From: Granulosicoccus sp045106475
GTDB lineage: Bacteria; Pseudomonadota; Gammaproteobacteria; Granulosicoccales; Granulosicoccaceae
Assembly (NCBI GenBank): GCA_045106475.1
Contig: JBGCEO010000088.1
Coordinates: forward strand, 10,412 to 74,411
Direction: 5' to 3'
DNA length: 64,000 nucleotides
In this document: piece by piece, positions 35,048-44,151 of the stretch
Position numbering within the stretch: the first letter of the stretch is position 1
Layout: each line of letters opens with the position of its first letter
Notes under the pieces: model-generated
What the model saw: only the letters and a program-made list of their open reading frames with translations
Told to the model about the DNA's origin: nothing
Database searches by the model: none
Position numbers and translations under genes: made by a program

Positions 35048-37354
35048 ATGGCACAGAAAAAGAAATCCAGTAGTAGAAAAAAAGCAGTCGCGAAACGCGC
35101 AACTGAAACTTCAAGCACTACAGTGCCAGAAATGGTCGAAGAACTAGCGCTCAGCGAGTATACCGAGAAGGCCTATCTCGACTATTCGATGTACGTTATT
35201 CTTGATCGTGCTCTTCCGCATATTGGCGACGGATTGAAACCTGTGCAACGCCGAATCATTTATGCGATGTCAGAGTTGGGTCTGTCGGCGGTCTCCAAGC
35301 ATAAGAAGTCGGCGCGTACGGTAGGTGATGTATTAGGTAAGTTCCACCCGCATGGCGATAGTGCCTGCTACGAAGCCATGGTGTTAATGGCACAACCCTT
35401 TACCTACCGCTATCCGTTGGTAGATGGTCAAGGCAACTGGGGTTCGCAAGATGACCCCAAATCATTTGCTGCGATGCGTTATACCGAATCAAGACTTACC
35501 AGATTTTCCAAGACCCTGCTTCAGGAGCTGGGGCAAGGGACTGTTGATTTCATTCCCAACTTTGATGGATCTTTGAACGAGCCCGCTCTGTTGCCGTCGC
35601 GGTTGCCACATATTGTTTTAAACAGCACAACGGGTATAGCCGTGGGTATGGCCACCGATATACCTCCACACAACATCAGAGAGATTGGAAACGCCTGTAT
35701 TCATTTGTTGGACAAGCCAAAATCAACACTTGATGATTTGATGCAGTACGTTAATGGTCCTGACTACCCCAGCTCCGCCGAAATAATTTCATCGCCTGAA
35801 GACATAAGATCGATATACGAAACAGGTGGTGGTGGTTTGCGCGCGCGCGCGATTTATGAAAAGGAAGGGGCTGACATCATAATTACCGCCTTACCGTTTC
35901 AGGTTTCAGGGTCAAAGATTCTGGAGCAGATCGCGCAGCAGATGAATGCTAAGAAGCTGCCAATGGTGGAAGATCTGCGTGACGAGTCGGATCATGAAAA
36001 CCCGACCCGTCTGGTTGTCACGCCCCGCAGTAACCGGGTAGATATAGATAGTTTGATGCAGCACCTGTTTGCAACAACTGATCTGGAACGCACCTACCGA
36101 GTCAATATGAATGTGATTGGCCTTAATGGCAGGCCGCAAGTCAAATCACTCGTGCAGATACTCAAGGAGTGGTTGACCTTCCGGATGGACACGGTTCGGC
36201 GTCGATTGCAGTGGCGGCTGGACAAAGTCGAGAAGCGGCTGCATTTGTTGGAAGGTTTGATGATTGCCTACCTCAATATTGATGAGGTCATTGCGATCAT
36301 CCGCAACAACGATGATCCGAAACCGGTACTGATGAAACGGTTCAAGATCAGCGACGAACAGGCCGAAGCGATCCTCGAACTCAAATTGCGTCATTTGGCT
36401 CAGCTTGAGGAGATGAAAATCCGCGGCGAGCAAGAAGCGCTTGAGCAGGAGAGAGACAAACTTCAGGCAACTCTTGGCTCTGAGCGACGGATGAAAACGT
36501 TGGTCAAAAAAGAGTTGCAGGAAGATATTGATCTGTACGGGGATGATCGGCGGTCACCGATTGTTCAGCGTGATGCAGCGCAGGCCATTTCTGAAGCGGA
36601 ACTGATCCCCAGCGAACCGATCACGGTTGTGTTGTCTGAACGGGGTTGGGTGCGCGCCGGCAAAGGGCTTGAGGTAGATCCGCTTACTTTAAATTACAAG
36701 GCTGGCGATGGCTATCAAAGTTCGGCCAAAGGGCGCACCAATGGAAGTGCCATGTTCCTGGATTCTACAGGGCGTGTGTATTGTGTGCCCGCACATGGCT
36801 TTCCGTCAGCCCGCGGATTGGGTGAACCGATAAGTGGTCGTCTTAAGCCGCCGGATGGTGCTAAATTCTTAAGCGTCATGATGGGCAGCGATGAAGATCG
36901 ATATCTGTTTTCAACCAGCGCAGGTTATGGCTTCGTTGCTCGTCTTGGGGATTTGATCAGTCGAAACAAGGCCGGCAAGGCAGTAATCAGCGTACCGGCG
37001 GGTTCTTCTGTGTTGAGATCATCTGAAGTGACATCGCTCACCGAGAATCTGGTGTGTGCGATTAGCAATACCGGCAGTTTGCTGAGCTTTCCGGTGGGCG
37101 AGTTGCCTGAGATGGCTAAAGGCAAGGGCAATAAGATCTACAACATACCTGGCCCTAAATTCAAATCCGGGGAGGAATCCATGATTGCTCTGGCTGTTTT
37201 AGCGCCAAAGCAGAAACTGCGTATCACCAGTGGCAAACGGCACACAATCATCAAGTTCAAGGAGCTTGAAGCCTATATGGGAGCGCGTGGTCAGCGGGGA
37301 AGAAAACTACCGCGCGGGTTTCAAAACGTACATGCTGTAGAGGTAGAATCCTGA
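35048..37354 (+). CDS. parC: DNA topoisomerase IV subunit A
   Basis: 768 residues; identified as ParC rather than GyrA by its shorter length and the C-terminal domain without a GyrA box. The N-terminus carries a basic KKKSSSRKK stretch. The quinolone-determining region GKFHPHGDSACYEAMV has the susceptible Ser and Glu, and the catalytic tyrosine is in AAMRYTESRL. It decatenates chromosomes together with ParE, whose gene is not in the window. It lies 4 nt after pgi. Confidence 0.97.
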   Translation: MAQKKKSSSRKKAVAKRATETSSTTVPEMVEELALSEYTEKAYLDYSMYVILDRALPHIGDGLKPVQRRIIYAMSELGLSAVSKHKKSARTVGDVLGKFHPHGDSACYEAMVLMAQPFTYRYPLVDGQGNWGSQDDPKSFAAMRYTESRLTRFSKTLLQELGQGTVDFIPNFDGSLNEPALLPSRLPHIVLNSTTGIAVGMATDIPPHNIREIGNACIHLLDKPKSTLDDLMQYVNGPDYPSSAEIISSPEDIRSIYETGGGGLRARAIYEKEGADIIITALPFQVSGSKILEQIAQQMNAKKLPMVEDLRDESDHENPTRLVVTPRSNRVDIDSLMQHLFATTDLERTYRVNMNVIGLNGRPQVKSLVQILKEWLTFRMDTVRRRLQWRLDKVEKRLHLLEGLMIAYLNIDEVIAIIRNNDDPKPVLMKRFKISDEQAEAILELKLRHLAQLEEMKIRGEQEALEQERDKLQATLGSERRMKTLVKKELQEDIDLYGDDRRSPIVQRDAAQAISEAELIPSEPITVVLSERGWVRAGKGLEVDPLTLNYKAGDGYQSSAKGRTNGSAMFLDSTGRVYCVPAHGFPSARGLGEPISGRLKPPDGAKFLSVMMGSDEDRYLFSTSAGYGFVARLGDLISRNKAGKAVISVPAGSSVLRSSEVTSLTENLVCAISNTGSLLSFPVGELPEMAKGKGNKIYNIPGPKFKSGEESMIALAVLAPKQKLRITSGKRHTIIKFKELEAYMGARGQRGRKLPRGFQNVHAVEVES

Positions 37355-37398
37355 ATCGGAATTCGTGGAATGTTCAAAGACGATAGATAGCCGATAGA

Positions 37399-37426
37399 CT
37401 TGCACTAATTCTATTTGCCCCTAGAT
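37399..37426 (+). promoter_or_regulatory. candidate heat-shock (sigma32-type) promoter of htpX
   Basis: CTTGCA (37399-37404) is followed after 13 bp by CCCCTAGAT (37418-37426), close to the sigma32 pattern CTTGAA-N13-15-CCCCATnT, about 40 nt before htpX. The same bases can be read as a poor sigma70 promoter (TTGCAC-N16-TAGATT). The heat-shock reading agrees with the role of htpX in E. coli. Confidence 0.45.
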
Positions 37427-37464
37427 TGCTTTCTGGTTAAAACGACCCGCTCGGAGCGATATCA

Positions 37465-38340
37465 ATGAGTCGTATAGTTCTATTTTTGGCAACAAACATG
37501 GCCGTTATGGTCGTGTTTAGCATCATCACATCAATATTCGGGCTTGATCGTGCCATAGGTCAGAGCCCGGTTACTCTTGTTATTTACGCCTCTCTATTCG
37601 GTTTCGCAGGCTCATTCATCTCGCTTGCGATGAGTAAATCGATGGCGATACGTTCAATGCGGGTGCAGTTGATTGAGCAGCCAACCAACGAAACTGAGCG
37701 ATGGATACAGCAAACGGTTCACCAACAGGCTAAAGAAGCAGGTATCGGTTTACCTGAAGTTGGTATTTTTCAGCAAGCTTCGCCCAATGCCTTTGCCACC
37801 GGCTGGAATAAAAACAATGCTTTGGTGGCTGTGAGCACCGGATTGCTAGACACAATGTCACGCGAGGAAGTAGAGGCGGTACTAGGGCATGAGGTGGCGC
37901 ACGTTTACAATGGAGACATGGTGACTATGGGGCTTATTCAGGGGGTGCTGAATACCTTTGTAATCATACTGTCACGCATACTCGGCTCGATCATCAACAA
38001 CGCGTTGCGCGGTAACCGTTCAGGTGGCGGTGGTGGTTATGGTATGGGTTTTTTTATTGGCAACCTTATAGGCAACTTCGTTTTCGGATTCCTGGCCAGT
38101 TTGATTGCTGCGTGGTTTTCCCGGCAGAGAGAATTTCGCGCAGATGCAGGCGGTGCCAAACTAGCGGGCAGAGAAAACATGATTTCAGCATTAGCTGCTC
38201 TCAAGCGTGGCAGTTCTCCTGAGGCAGCGCTGCCAGATAGACTTCAAGCGTTTGGCATATCAGGCAGCAATATTGCCAAACTCACGTCCACACACCCACC
38301 TCTGGATGAGCGAATCGCCCGTCTTCGAGCTGAGGCTTGA
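37465..38340 (+). CDS. htpX: Membrane zinc metalloprotease HtpX
   Basis: 291 residues. Two N-terminal membrane helices, the catalytic zinc motif VLGHEVAHVYNGDMVTM, then two further hydrophobic stretches and the third ligand region SRQREFRADAGGAKLAG. The C-terminus STHPPLDERIARL is characteristic. HtpX degrades damaged inner-membrane proteins with FtsH, whose modulators HflKC are encoded about 9 kb upstream. Its stop codon directly abuts the stop of the convergent gene, with no spacer. Confidence 0.96.
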   Translation: MSRIVLFLATNMAVMVVFSIITSIFGLDRAIGQSPVTLVIYASLFGFAGSFISLAMSKSMAIRSMRVQLIEQPTNETERWIQQTVHQQAKEAGIGLPEVGIFQQASPNAFATGWNKNNALVAVSTGLLDTMSREEVEAVLGHEVAHVYNGDMVTMGLIQGVLNTFVIILSRILGSIINNALRGNRSGGGGGYGMGFFIGNLIGNFVFGFLASLIAAWFSRQREFRADAGGAKLAGRENMISALAALKRGSSPEAALPDRLQAFGISGSNIAKLTSTHPPLDERIARLRAEA

Positions 38341-39588
38341 TCAAGCTGACAGCGGCTGTCTGTCGATCAATATAGGTTTGTTGGCGGCAGAAGCCCTGCG
38401 TGGTTGCTCCAGACGCTCTACTACTTGAATCGCAGACAGGGTATTTGTTGCGAGCGTCAGTGTTTTTATCGTTACCGATGAGGGATCGTCTATCAATCCT
38501 CCCAGGCTGCCGATAGCATCTCTTATGCGCACTGCCAATTTTCGTGAGTGTTCACCGGCAGCAGGTCTTGCCATCATTAGCGTATTAATGCCGGTTCTGC
38601 CCAATAAAGTGTTACTTGTAAAGTATTGCCCTATTGAGTTGGCTGCACGGTAGATGAGCAGATCTTGTAGGGTTCTATCCACGCCTGAGAAATGCGATGC
38701 ATTGTCGGGAATTGGCAGTGTAATCAGCAGTGTTGTATAGCGGGTGTCTGTATCGGACGATTGAAGCAGGCTTTGCAATCGTTGCGTGAGCGAATCCCGC
38801 ACGAGTAATCCGGTAACCGAATCCGTCTCTAGATCCGGTAACGAATTGAGACCAATGGGCGATGGATTAATGCGGATAAGTTGGGCAGGGCCGCCGTCTA
38901 ATATCAATGATTCGAGGCGCGCCCGGTAGTGCCGATTGTCGTTGCTGCTGATAGTGGTCTCGCTTGCCCCGTGCAACGACGAGTCGAGCAACTCCCTGTA
39001 GGATTGTGCGGAAACCCAGCGTTTCCATTCTATGGATCTGGCCTTGTTATCCTCTTGCTGGCAGTTGATGAGGCTGTCGAAGCAGTCGTTCGATTCGATG
39101 ATCGATCCATTTTGAATCAGCGCCAGCGCCTCGGCATAAGTGTTTAGCAGTATTTGCTGCAGTTTGTACTGTGCACTGAGTAGGCGGGTAAGCCGGCGCA
39201 GCCTGATGTGCATTTTACAGCCCTCTATCACACGACTGAGGCTGTGGTTTAGTCTGTCCGCACGTTGCAAGCTGACGACCTCATCAACGCCTTTTGCCAA
39301 CCAGTGCGCCAAATCTCCGATTTTACGCCCGGGTAGTGTGAGTAAAATCTGCAGATCCGGATAACGTAACAGACAGGCGGGGAGGGACTCGGAATTGTCA
39401 GCCTTCGCAATAACCAGTAAATCGACCGCTGAAGCTCGCAGCGCATCTTTCAACTTATCCTCACTGCGAATGATGCCTTGTATTTTCACGCAGCTGTGCT
39501 GCCCGATTGCGTCACGCAAGGCAATCTCAGCAGTCTCCTCGCTGCAGAGCACAAGGCAATTTAATTCAACTGTTGATTTTATCGGCAT
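38341..39588 (-). CDS. Receiver-like/degenerate GGDEF protein
   Basis: 415 residues from ATG 39588; a longer frame to 39765 has no support. The N-terminal 115 residues look like a receiver fold, but the phosphoacceptor position after VDLLVI is not Asp. A middle region of about 100 residues may be PAS-like. The C-terminal third starts with the GGDEF-domain signature DSVTGLLVRDSLTQRL, but the GGDEF position reads GRTGINTLM, so no cyclase activity is expected. The layout recalls the N-terminal part of FimX without an EAL domain. It may bind c-di-GMP or another nucleotide, or act only as a protein partner. It abuts htpX convergently and is divergent from efp. Confidence 0.6.
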   Translation of the reverse strand: MPIKSTVELNCLVLCSEETAEIALRDAIGQHSCVKIQGIIRSEDKLKDALRASAVDLLVIAKADNSESLPACLLRYPDLQILLTLPGRKIGDLAHWLAKGVDEVVSLQRADRLNHSLSRVIEGCKMHIRLRRLTRLLSAQYKLQQILLNTYAEALALIQNGSIIESNDCFDSLINCQQEDNKARSIEWKRWVSAQSYRELLDSSLHGASETTISSNDNRHYRARLESLILDGGPAQLIRINPSPIGLNSLPDLETDSVTGLLVRDSLTQRLQSLLQSSDTDTRYTTLLITLPIPDNASHFSGVDRTLQDLLIYRAANSIGQYFTSNTLLGRTGINTLMMARPAAGEHSRKLAVRIRDAIGSLGGLIDDPSSVTIKTLTLATNTLSAIQVVERLEQPRRASAANKPILIDRQPLSA

Positions 39589-39714
39589 CAGGGCCGCTTG
39601 AATAAGCAAAAGGGAACAGTCGGTAAGTGTAGTAGTGGCGGTAAAAACTGCAGCAGAAATGATCTGCAGCTCAGAATGAACCAGCCGTTTGGCACGGGCA
39701 ACGCGTCTAGCGGC

Positions 39715-39720
39715 TATAAT
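39715..39720 (+). promoter_or_regulatory. candidate -10 box of efp
   Basis: A perfect TATAAT 43 nt before the efp ATG. A TTGGCA lies 20 bp upstream, which is longer than ideal spacing. Confidence 0.45.
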
Positions 39721-39763
39721 GCAGCCCGAAACAGGATTTGCATCAGAAAAATACGAGAATTTC

Positions 39764-40330
39764 ATGGCGAACTACGGTACGAACGAATTCAAGGGCGGTC
39801 TCAAGATCATGCTCGATGGTGATCCCCACTCCATAGTAAGTAACGAATTTGTCAAACCGGGCAAAGGTCAGGCGTTCACGCGTACCCGAGTGCGCAACCT
39901 AAAAACCGGCCGTGTTGTCGAGCGAACCTTTAAATCGGGTGAGTCTGTAGAGTCTGCTGATGTCATGGATACCGACATGCAGTACCTTTACAGCGATGGC
40001 GAGTATTGGCATTTCATGAACCCTGAAACCTTCGAGCAATTGGCAGCCGATAAAACAGCCGTTGGGGATGCATATCTTTGGCTGATGGATGAAGCGGTTT
40101 GCGAGGTTACTTTGTACAACGGTCAGCCTTTGGCTGTAACGCCTCCCAATTTTGTTGAAATGAATATCAAAGAGACCGACCCCGGGCTTCGTGGCGATAC
40201 CGCAACTGGTGGAACCAAACCCGCTTATATGGAAACCGGCGCTGTGGTAAAAGTGCCTCTGTTCATAGAGGAAGGCGAAAAAATCAAGATCGACACCCGC
40301 AACGGTGAGTATGTCTCACGGGTGAAGTAA
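39764..40330 (+). CDS. efp: Translation elongation factor P
   Basis: 188 residues, the normal length. From MANYGTNEFKGGLKIMLDG onward it has the three beta-barrel domains. The loop NEFVKPGKGQAF carries the lysine (K34 in E. coli numbering) that EpmA modifies with beta-lysine, and the next gene is epmA. EF-P relieves ribosome stalling at polyproline stretches. I start at ATG 39764, as in all family members, and not at an upstream in-frame start at 39689. Confidence 0.98.
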   Translation: MANYGTNEFKGGLKIMLDGDPHSIVSNEFVKPGKGQAFTRTRVRNLKTGRVVERTFKSGESVESADVMDTDMQYLYSDGEYWHFMNPETFEQLAADKTAVGDAYLWLMDEAVCEVTLYNGQPLAVTPPNFVEMNIKETDPGLRGDTATGGTKPAYMETGAVVKVPLFIEEGEKIKIDTRNGEYVSRVK

Positions 40331-40360
40331 GCTTCAGTTAAAGCCCAAATTCCAGACACG

Positions 40361-41374
40361 ATGGACTGGCAACCCAGCGCAACGCTTGCCAGTCTTAAGC
40401 AGGCAGCTCGCCTGCGCAGCACTATTCGTCAATGGATGGATGAGAAAGGTGTTCTGGAGGTATCAACTCCTTGCATATCCAGAGCTGCCGTCACTGATAC
40501 TCACATAGAAAGTCTGCAGGTTCGTGATCCACTTAGTGCAGCAGACCCCCGGTACCTCCATACATCGCCTGAATTTGCTATGAAGCGACTTCTCGTGGCG
40601 CATGCGATTGAAATAGCTCAATCGGGCGGGCGGGAAGAGCAACCCGATCTTTATCAGATTTGCCCGGTGTTTCGTGCAGGCGAATCGGGACGCTATCACA
40701 ACACGCAGTTCACGCTATTGGAATGGTACCGGGTTGGTATGGATCACGAAGCACTCATAGGTGATCTGGAGAGTCTGCTAAAGCATGTATTCAGCGCATT
40801 TAAACTCAAATGGCCAGGTATCGAAAAGCGATCTTATGGCGTGCTGATAAAACACAAATTGGGCGTTTGGCCGGAACAGGCTTCAGTGGATACGATTCAA
40901 GCCTACTTTGAGCGTCATAACCGTAGCTACCCGGCTTCTATTGGAGTGGATCTTGATGCAGCTCTGGATCTTTTTATGGATGAATTTGTTTTACCGGAGT
41001 TTTCATCGTCGGCGTTTACTGTTTTAACAAACTATCCTGAATCACAGGCGGCCTTGTCTCGGATAGGTCGAGATGAACACGGTAGGCTTGTCGCGCAGCG
41101 TTTTGAATTGTTCATGGGGCGCGTAGAGCTAGCCAACGGATTTCATGAACTCAGCGATGCCAGGGAACAGCTTTCACGCTTTGAAGCTGATCTAGCCAAT
41201 CGGCGAGATCGCAAGTTAAACGACGTACCACTCGACATTCACCTGATCGAGGCGTTGCAGGTAGGCTTGCCAGATTGTGCAGGTATTGCGATCGGGCTGG
41301 AGCGTTTACATATGGTGTTAGGATCGCATCCACATATTTGTGATGTATTGAGTTTTGACGATGTCAGAGCCTGA
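40361..41374 (+). CDS. epmA: EF-P--(R)-beta-lysine ligase
   Basis: 337 residues, equal in size and content to the class II LysRS catalytic core without the anticodon domain (EpmA/PoxA/GenX). Visible are STPCIS, YLHTSPEFAMKRLL, QICPVFRAGESGRYHNTQFTLLEWY cited as its parts QICPVFRAGE and HNTQFTLLEWY, and the motif 3 region GIAIGLERLHMVL. It transfers beta-lysine to EF-P K34. The 2,3-aminomutase EpmB that supplies beta-lysine is not in the window. It overlaps the following gene by 14 nt. Confidence 0.96.
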   Translation: MDWQPSATLASLKQAARLRSTIRQWMDEKGVLEVSTPCISRAAVTDTHIESLQVRDPLSAADPRYLHTSPEFAMKRLLVAHAIEIAQSGGREEQPDLYQICPVFRAGESGRYHNTQFTLLEWYRVGMDHEALIGDLESLLKHVFSAFKLKWPGIEKRSYGVLIKHKLGVWPEQASVDTIQAYFERHNRSYPASIGVDLDAALDLFMDEFVLPEFSSSAFTVLTNYPESQAALSRIGRDEHGRLVAQRFELFMGRVELANGFHELSDAREQLSRFEADLANRRDRKLNDVPLDIHLIEALQVGLPDCAGIAIGLERLHMVLGSHPHICDVLSFDDVRA

Positions 41375-41882
41375 AAGTCTTGTTCTGAGAATCAGAGACG
41401 TCGGCTGGTCTTGTTTAGAAGACCTACTTCATCCTGCGGGTTTGACTATCAAACGAGTTGCGGAGGGATCTACCATCCCGGGTAGCCACTGGGGAGATGA
41501 GGAGGCGGGTCTGATCAGTCACAGCCTGTTCGCCAGAATCGATACGCCGGTACATTCGGTTTTGCACGAAGCCAGCCACTGGCTGTTGATGAGTGAACAG
41601 AGGCGTGCTTGTTTGCATACAGACGCCAAGGGGAGTGCCGTAGAAGAAATGGCTGTCTGCTACCTACAAATATTACTCAGTGATCTACTCGAAAACGTTG
41701 GGCGCGAACGCATGTTTCTGGATATGGATCGCTGGGGATATTCGTTTCGCGCAGGCGCATCGCAAGCGTGGTTCGAGCAAGACGCTGAAGATGCCTTAGC
41801 GTATTTGACCCAGAAACTGGCCCATTCGCACGGCATCTCCGGCCTGCATATCCACACGCCAATCAGCAGGGTTCTCGAGTAG
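41361..41882 (+). CDS. HExxHW-motif protein linked to epmA (EpmC-like candidate)
   Basis: 173 residues from ATG 41361, overlapping the end of epmA by 14 nt and so translationally linked. The centre carries VLHEASHWLLM (H69, E70, H73) followed by a possible third ligand in AVEEMAVCYLQ (E95/E96). This resembles a zinc-peptidase helix. It also recalls the HEISHW motif of the EF-P hydroxylase EpmC (YfcM), which has a similar total length. The gene neighbourhood makes an EF-P-related job attractive but unproven; overall similarity to EpmC looks low by eye. The last 87 bp overlap psd in the opposite direction. Confidence 0.7.
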   Translation: MSEPESLVLRIRDVGWSCLEDLLHPAGLTIKRVAEGSTIPGSHWGDEEAGLISHSLFARIDTPVHSVLHEASHWLLMSEQRRACLHTDAKGSAVEEMAVCYLQILLSDLLENVGRERMFLDMDRWGYSFRAGASQAWFEQDAEDALAYLTQKLAHSHGISGLHIHTPISRVLE

Positions 41883-42674
41883 CACGATAATCGTTGAACC
41901 CATATTAAAGCGGCCCATCTCTGCACCGCGGGCAAGCTCAATTACATCTTGTTGAGCGGTGACCGGGTAGTGCGCATGGCTGGTGGCACTGCGTTGAGGA
42001 GGCGTAACCAGTCCATGCCAAACAGTCTCTATAGCCGCAACATTCATCGCGCCGACTAAAACAAGCGCCATCAATCCTTGTTCGGTTTCGAATTGCGCTA
42101 TCACGCGTTCATTTCTGGTGAATAGATCTGGAAGCGCTCTCACAGTATGCGGGCCCACACTGAATAAGCGTCCTGGTACGTGGGTTTGCTTTATCAGTTG
42201 ACCCGTCAACGGCATGTGTAATCGATGATAGTCACGCGGTGATAAGTAGATCGTAGCAAAACGACCGTTGCCCAGGCGTTCGGTTGCTTCGCCGTCTCCA
42301 CCTAGCAACTTGAGCAGTGAGTAATCCTGGTCTTTAGCCTGGAAAACGCGGGCCTCATCGATTTTACCTATAGCAGAGATGCGACCATCGGCCGGTGAAG
42401 CGATTTCGGATTCACCCGAAGCTATGGGTCTTGCTTCGGCTTTTAGAGCCCTGGTAAAAAAAGCGTTGAAAGTCTTGTAGGCATTCAGATCAGGTTCGAT
42501 AGCATCATCCATATCTACCTTGAATGCTTTGGCGAACTTCTTGATCGCAGGTGTGGTAAGCCATGATTCTTGCCTCGTTAGCCAGTACACAATCCGCGTG
42601 AGTGCATGTTGTGGCAACGGGTACAGGCAATAGCTCTTTAAGCGATCAAGTAAGCTGGCTTTTAAAGTAGTCAT
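41796..42674 (-). CDS. psd: Phosphatidylserine decarboxylase proenzyme
   Basis: 292 residues; forms phosphatidylethanolamine at the inner membrane. The family motifs are FNAFFTRALK, SPADGRISAIG, YLSPRDYHRLHMP (with the DYHRxH catalytic site) and the self-cleavage site MGST near the C-terminus, where LGST is the usual form; the serine becomes the pyruvoyl group. It converges with the epmA-linked gene and overlaps its 3' end by 87 bp. Confidence 0.96.
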   Translation of the reverse strand: MTTLKASLLDRLKSYCLYPLPQHALTRIVYWLTRQESWLTTPAIKKFAKAFKVDMDDAIEPDLNAYKTFNAFFTRALKAEARPIASGESEIASPADGRISAIGKIDEARVFQAKDQDYSLLKLLGGDGEATERLGNGRFATIYLSPRDYHRLHMPLTGQLIKQTHVPGRLFSVGPHTVRALPDLFTRNERVIAQFETEQGLMALVLVGAMNVAAIETVWHGLVTPPQRSATSHAHYPVTAQQDVIELARGAEMGRFNMGSTIIVLLENPADWRVDMQAGDAVRMGQFLGQIR

Positions 42675-42699
42675 GAAAGGTTAAGCGTCAAGCGGATGC

Positions 42700-43233
42700 T
42701 TACTTGTGGTCCATAGTTTTCTTTGCATCCATTGCGTGATCACCGTGTTCCATTTTTTTATCCATTGTCATGTGATCATCATGTTGTGTGTGCTTCTTTG
42801 ATGCTTCATCCGGCGTAATGATAGGGATGGCAACGCTAAGTGCGCCTGCACTGGTCTCGAGTTCTAAAGTGAGCTTTGTGCCAGGTTCTAGAGGAGAGCT
42901 TAGACCCATCAACATGACATGATAACTGCCGTGTTTAAATTCAAGAGACTCACCGGCGGGGATTGAAATGCTCTCTTGTTTCTCCATGCGCGCCACATCA
43001 TTAACAACAGAGCTTTTGTGTAACTCAGCCATTTTTATAGAATCGCCTGCGGATACTCCCGTCAGCGTCAAATCCTTGGATGTCGGATTATTGATGGTGA
43101 AGTAGGCGGCAGCTACTTTGGCTCCCGGGGGCGGTTGCACAATGCGCGCATCCGATATCTGGGGCATTTCTGCCAAAGACACTGTTGAGAAGCAGAGCAG
43201 AATGGTAGCGGCGAGAAGTCGAATGGGTCTCAT
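42700..43233 (-). CDS. Periplasmic copper chaperone PCu(A)C
   Basis: 177 residues with a Sec signal ending SLAEMP. The beta-sandwich copper site of the PCu(A)C family is visible as MAELHKSS...ARMEKQ and later FKHGSYHVMLMGL (His and Met ligands). A C-terminal tail is rich in His, Met and Lys (HDDHMTMDKKMEHGDH) and probably adds metal-binding capacity. PCu(A)C delivers Cu(I) to the cytochrome oxidase CuA site, often together with SCO, and a SCO gene lies directly upstream on the same strand. Confidence 0.92.
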   Translation of the reverse strand: MRPIRLLAATILLCFSTVSLAEMPQISDARIVQPPPGAKVAAAYFTINNPTSKDLTLTGVSAGDSIKMAELHKSSVVNDVARMEKQESISIPAGESLEFKHGSYHVMLMGLSSPLEPGTKLTLELETSAGALSVAIPIITPDEASKKHTQHDDHMTMDKKMEHGDHAMDAKKTMDHK

Positions 43234-43308
43234 AAGGCTGGCCTTCAGTGCAATTTTAAAGTAAGCGAATGTAACAGATCAGGCTCTGAATTAGTTTCTT
43301 AGCCGTTG

Positions 43309-44064
43309 TTAGCTAGGGGCCGCAATCAGGTTCAGGTAATCAGCTACGATAGTGTCGACCTCATGCGGCGGAGTGATCTTTGCCCTCAGGCGCCGCTGCG
43401 GGTCAATGAGTAGTAATGAGGCGGTATGGTCGACGATGTAATTGTCTGGATCTGACTCATTGGCGATAAAGGACGCCACGATACCCAGTTTTCTGGTCAT
43501 GTCATGAACCTTTTTTACATCCCCCGTTACACCCACAAATGACTCATTAAAAAAACTAATGTAGTTTTTCATAACTTCACTAGTGTCACGTACCGGGTCC
43601 ACCGACACGAATACTACCTGCGGTAAGGTCTGCTCTCCGTCATTGCTGAGCTTTTCCAGCACATTTTTCATCACTTGCAATGTAATGGGGCAGACATCCG
43701 GGCAATGGGTGTAGCCAAAGAACACCATACTCCATTTGTCATCGAACAGTGTTTGTGTAACAGCCTCGGAGTTTGCATCAAGTAACTCAAATTCCGGCAC
43801 ACGTTTGAAATCCATTGGCAAGGCCAGGGAGGTTTGCAGGGTGTCTTGCAATGCTGCTAGTTGAGAGGCTTGATCAGCTTTGTCATCCTCTGTAGCTGCA
43901 GCCTTGTCAGCGCCATAAAAACTGTCGAATTGTCCAGAGGCGAAAATTCCGGCCACGAGTGCCAGAACTGCCACTGCGACAATAGGTAGCGCCTTGCCGT
44001 GTTGGCGGTGTCGCTGCGTCGATGACTTGGGGGTCGATGACTTGGGGATCAAAGTTGTGCTCAT
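43309..44064 (-). CDS. SCO1/SenC-family copper assembly protein
   Basis: 251 residues anchored by one N-terminal helix (about 27-45). The thioredoxin-like domain has the copper cysteines CPDVC in FGYTHCPDVCP and the partner histidine in VDHTASLLLI. SCO proteins pass copper to, or reduce, the CuA centre of cytochrome c oxidase. The N-terminus contains a short direct repeat (PKSST twice) encoded by a duplicated 15-bp stretch near 44027-44054. It pairs with the PCu(A)C gene downstream. Confidence 0.93.
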   Translation of the reverse strand: MSTTLIPKSSTPKSSTQRHRQHGKALPIVAVAVLALVAGIFASGQFDSFYGADKAAATEDDKADQASQLAALQDTLQTSLALPMDFKRVPEFELLDANSEAVTQTLFDDKWSMVFFGYTHCPDVCPITLQVMKNVLEKLSNDGEQTLPQVVFVSVDPVRDTSEVMKNYISFFNESFVGVTGDVKKVHDMTRKLGIVASFIANESDPDNYIVDHTASLLLIDPQRRLRAKITPPHEVDTIVADYLNLIAAPS

Positions 44065-44151
44065 GGATATCTGGCTGGTTTCCGTAATAAAAGCTCTGTC
44101 CGATTATACTGCCTGTCTGGGTTCATCGATCAGGGTATTGGGGGTATTTCT

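Noticed and set aside
35820..35850. GCGCGCGCGC run in parC as a phase-variable repeat
   Set aside because: It is a short run within well-conserved codons and is not in a position typical of contingency loci.
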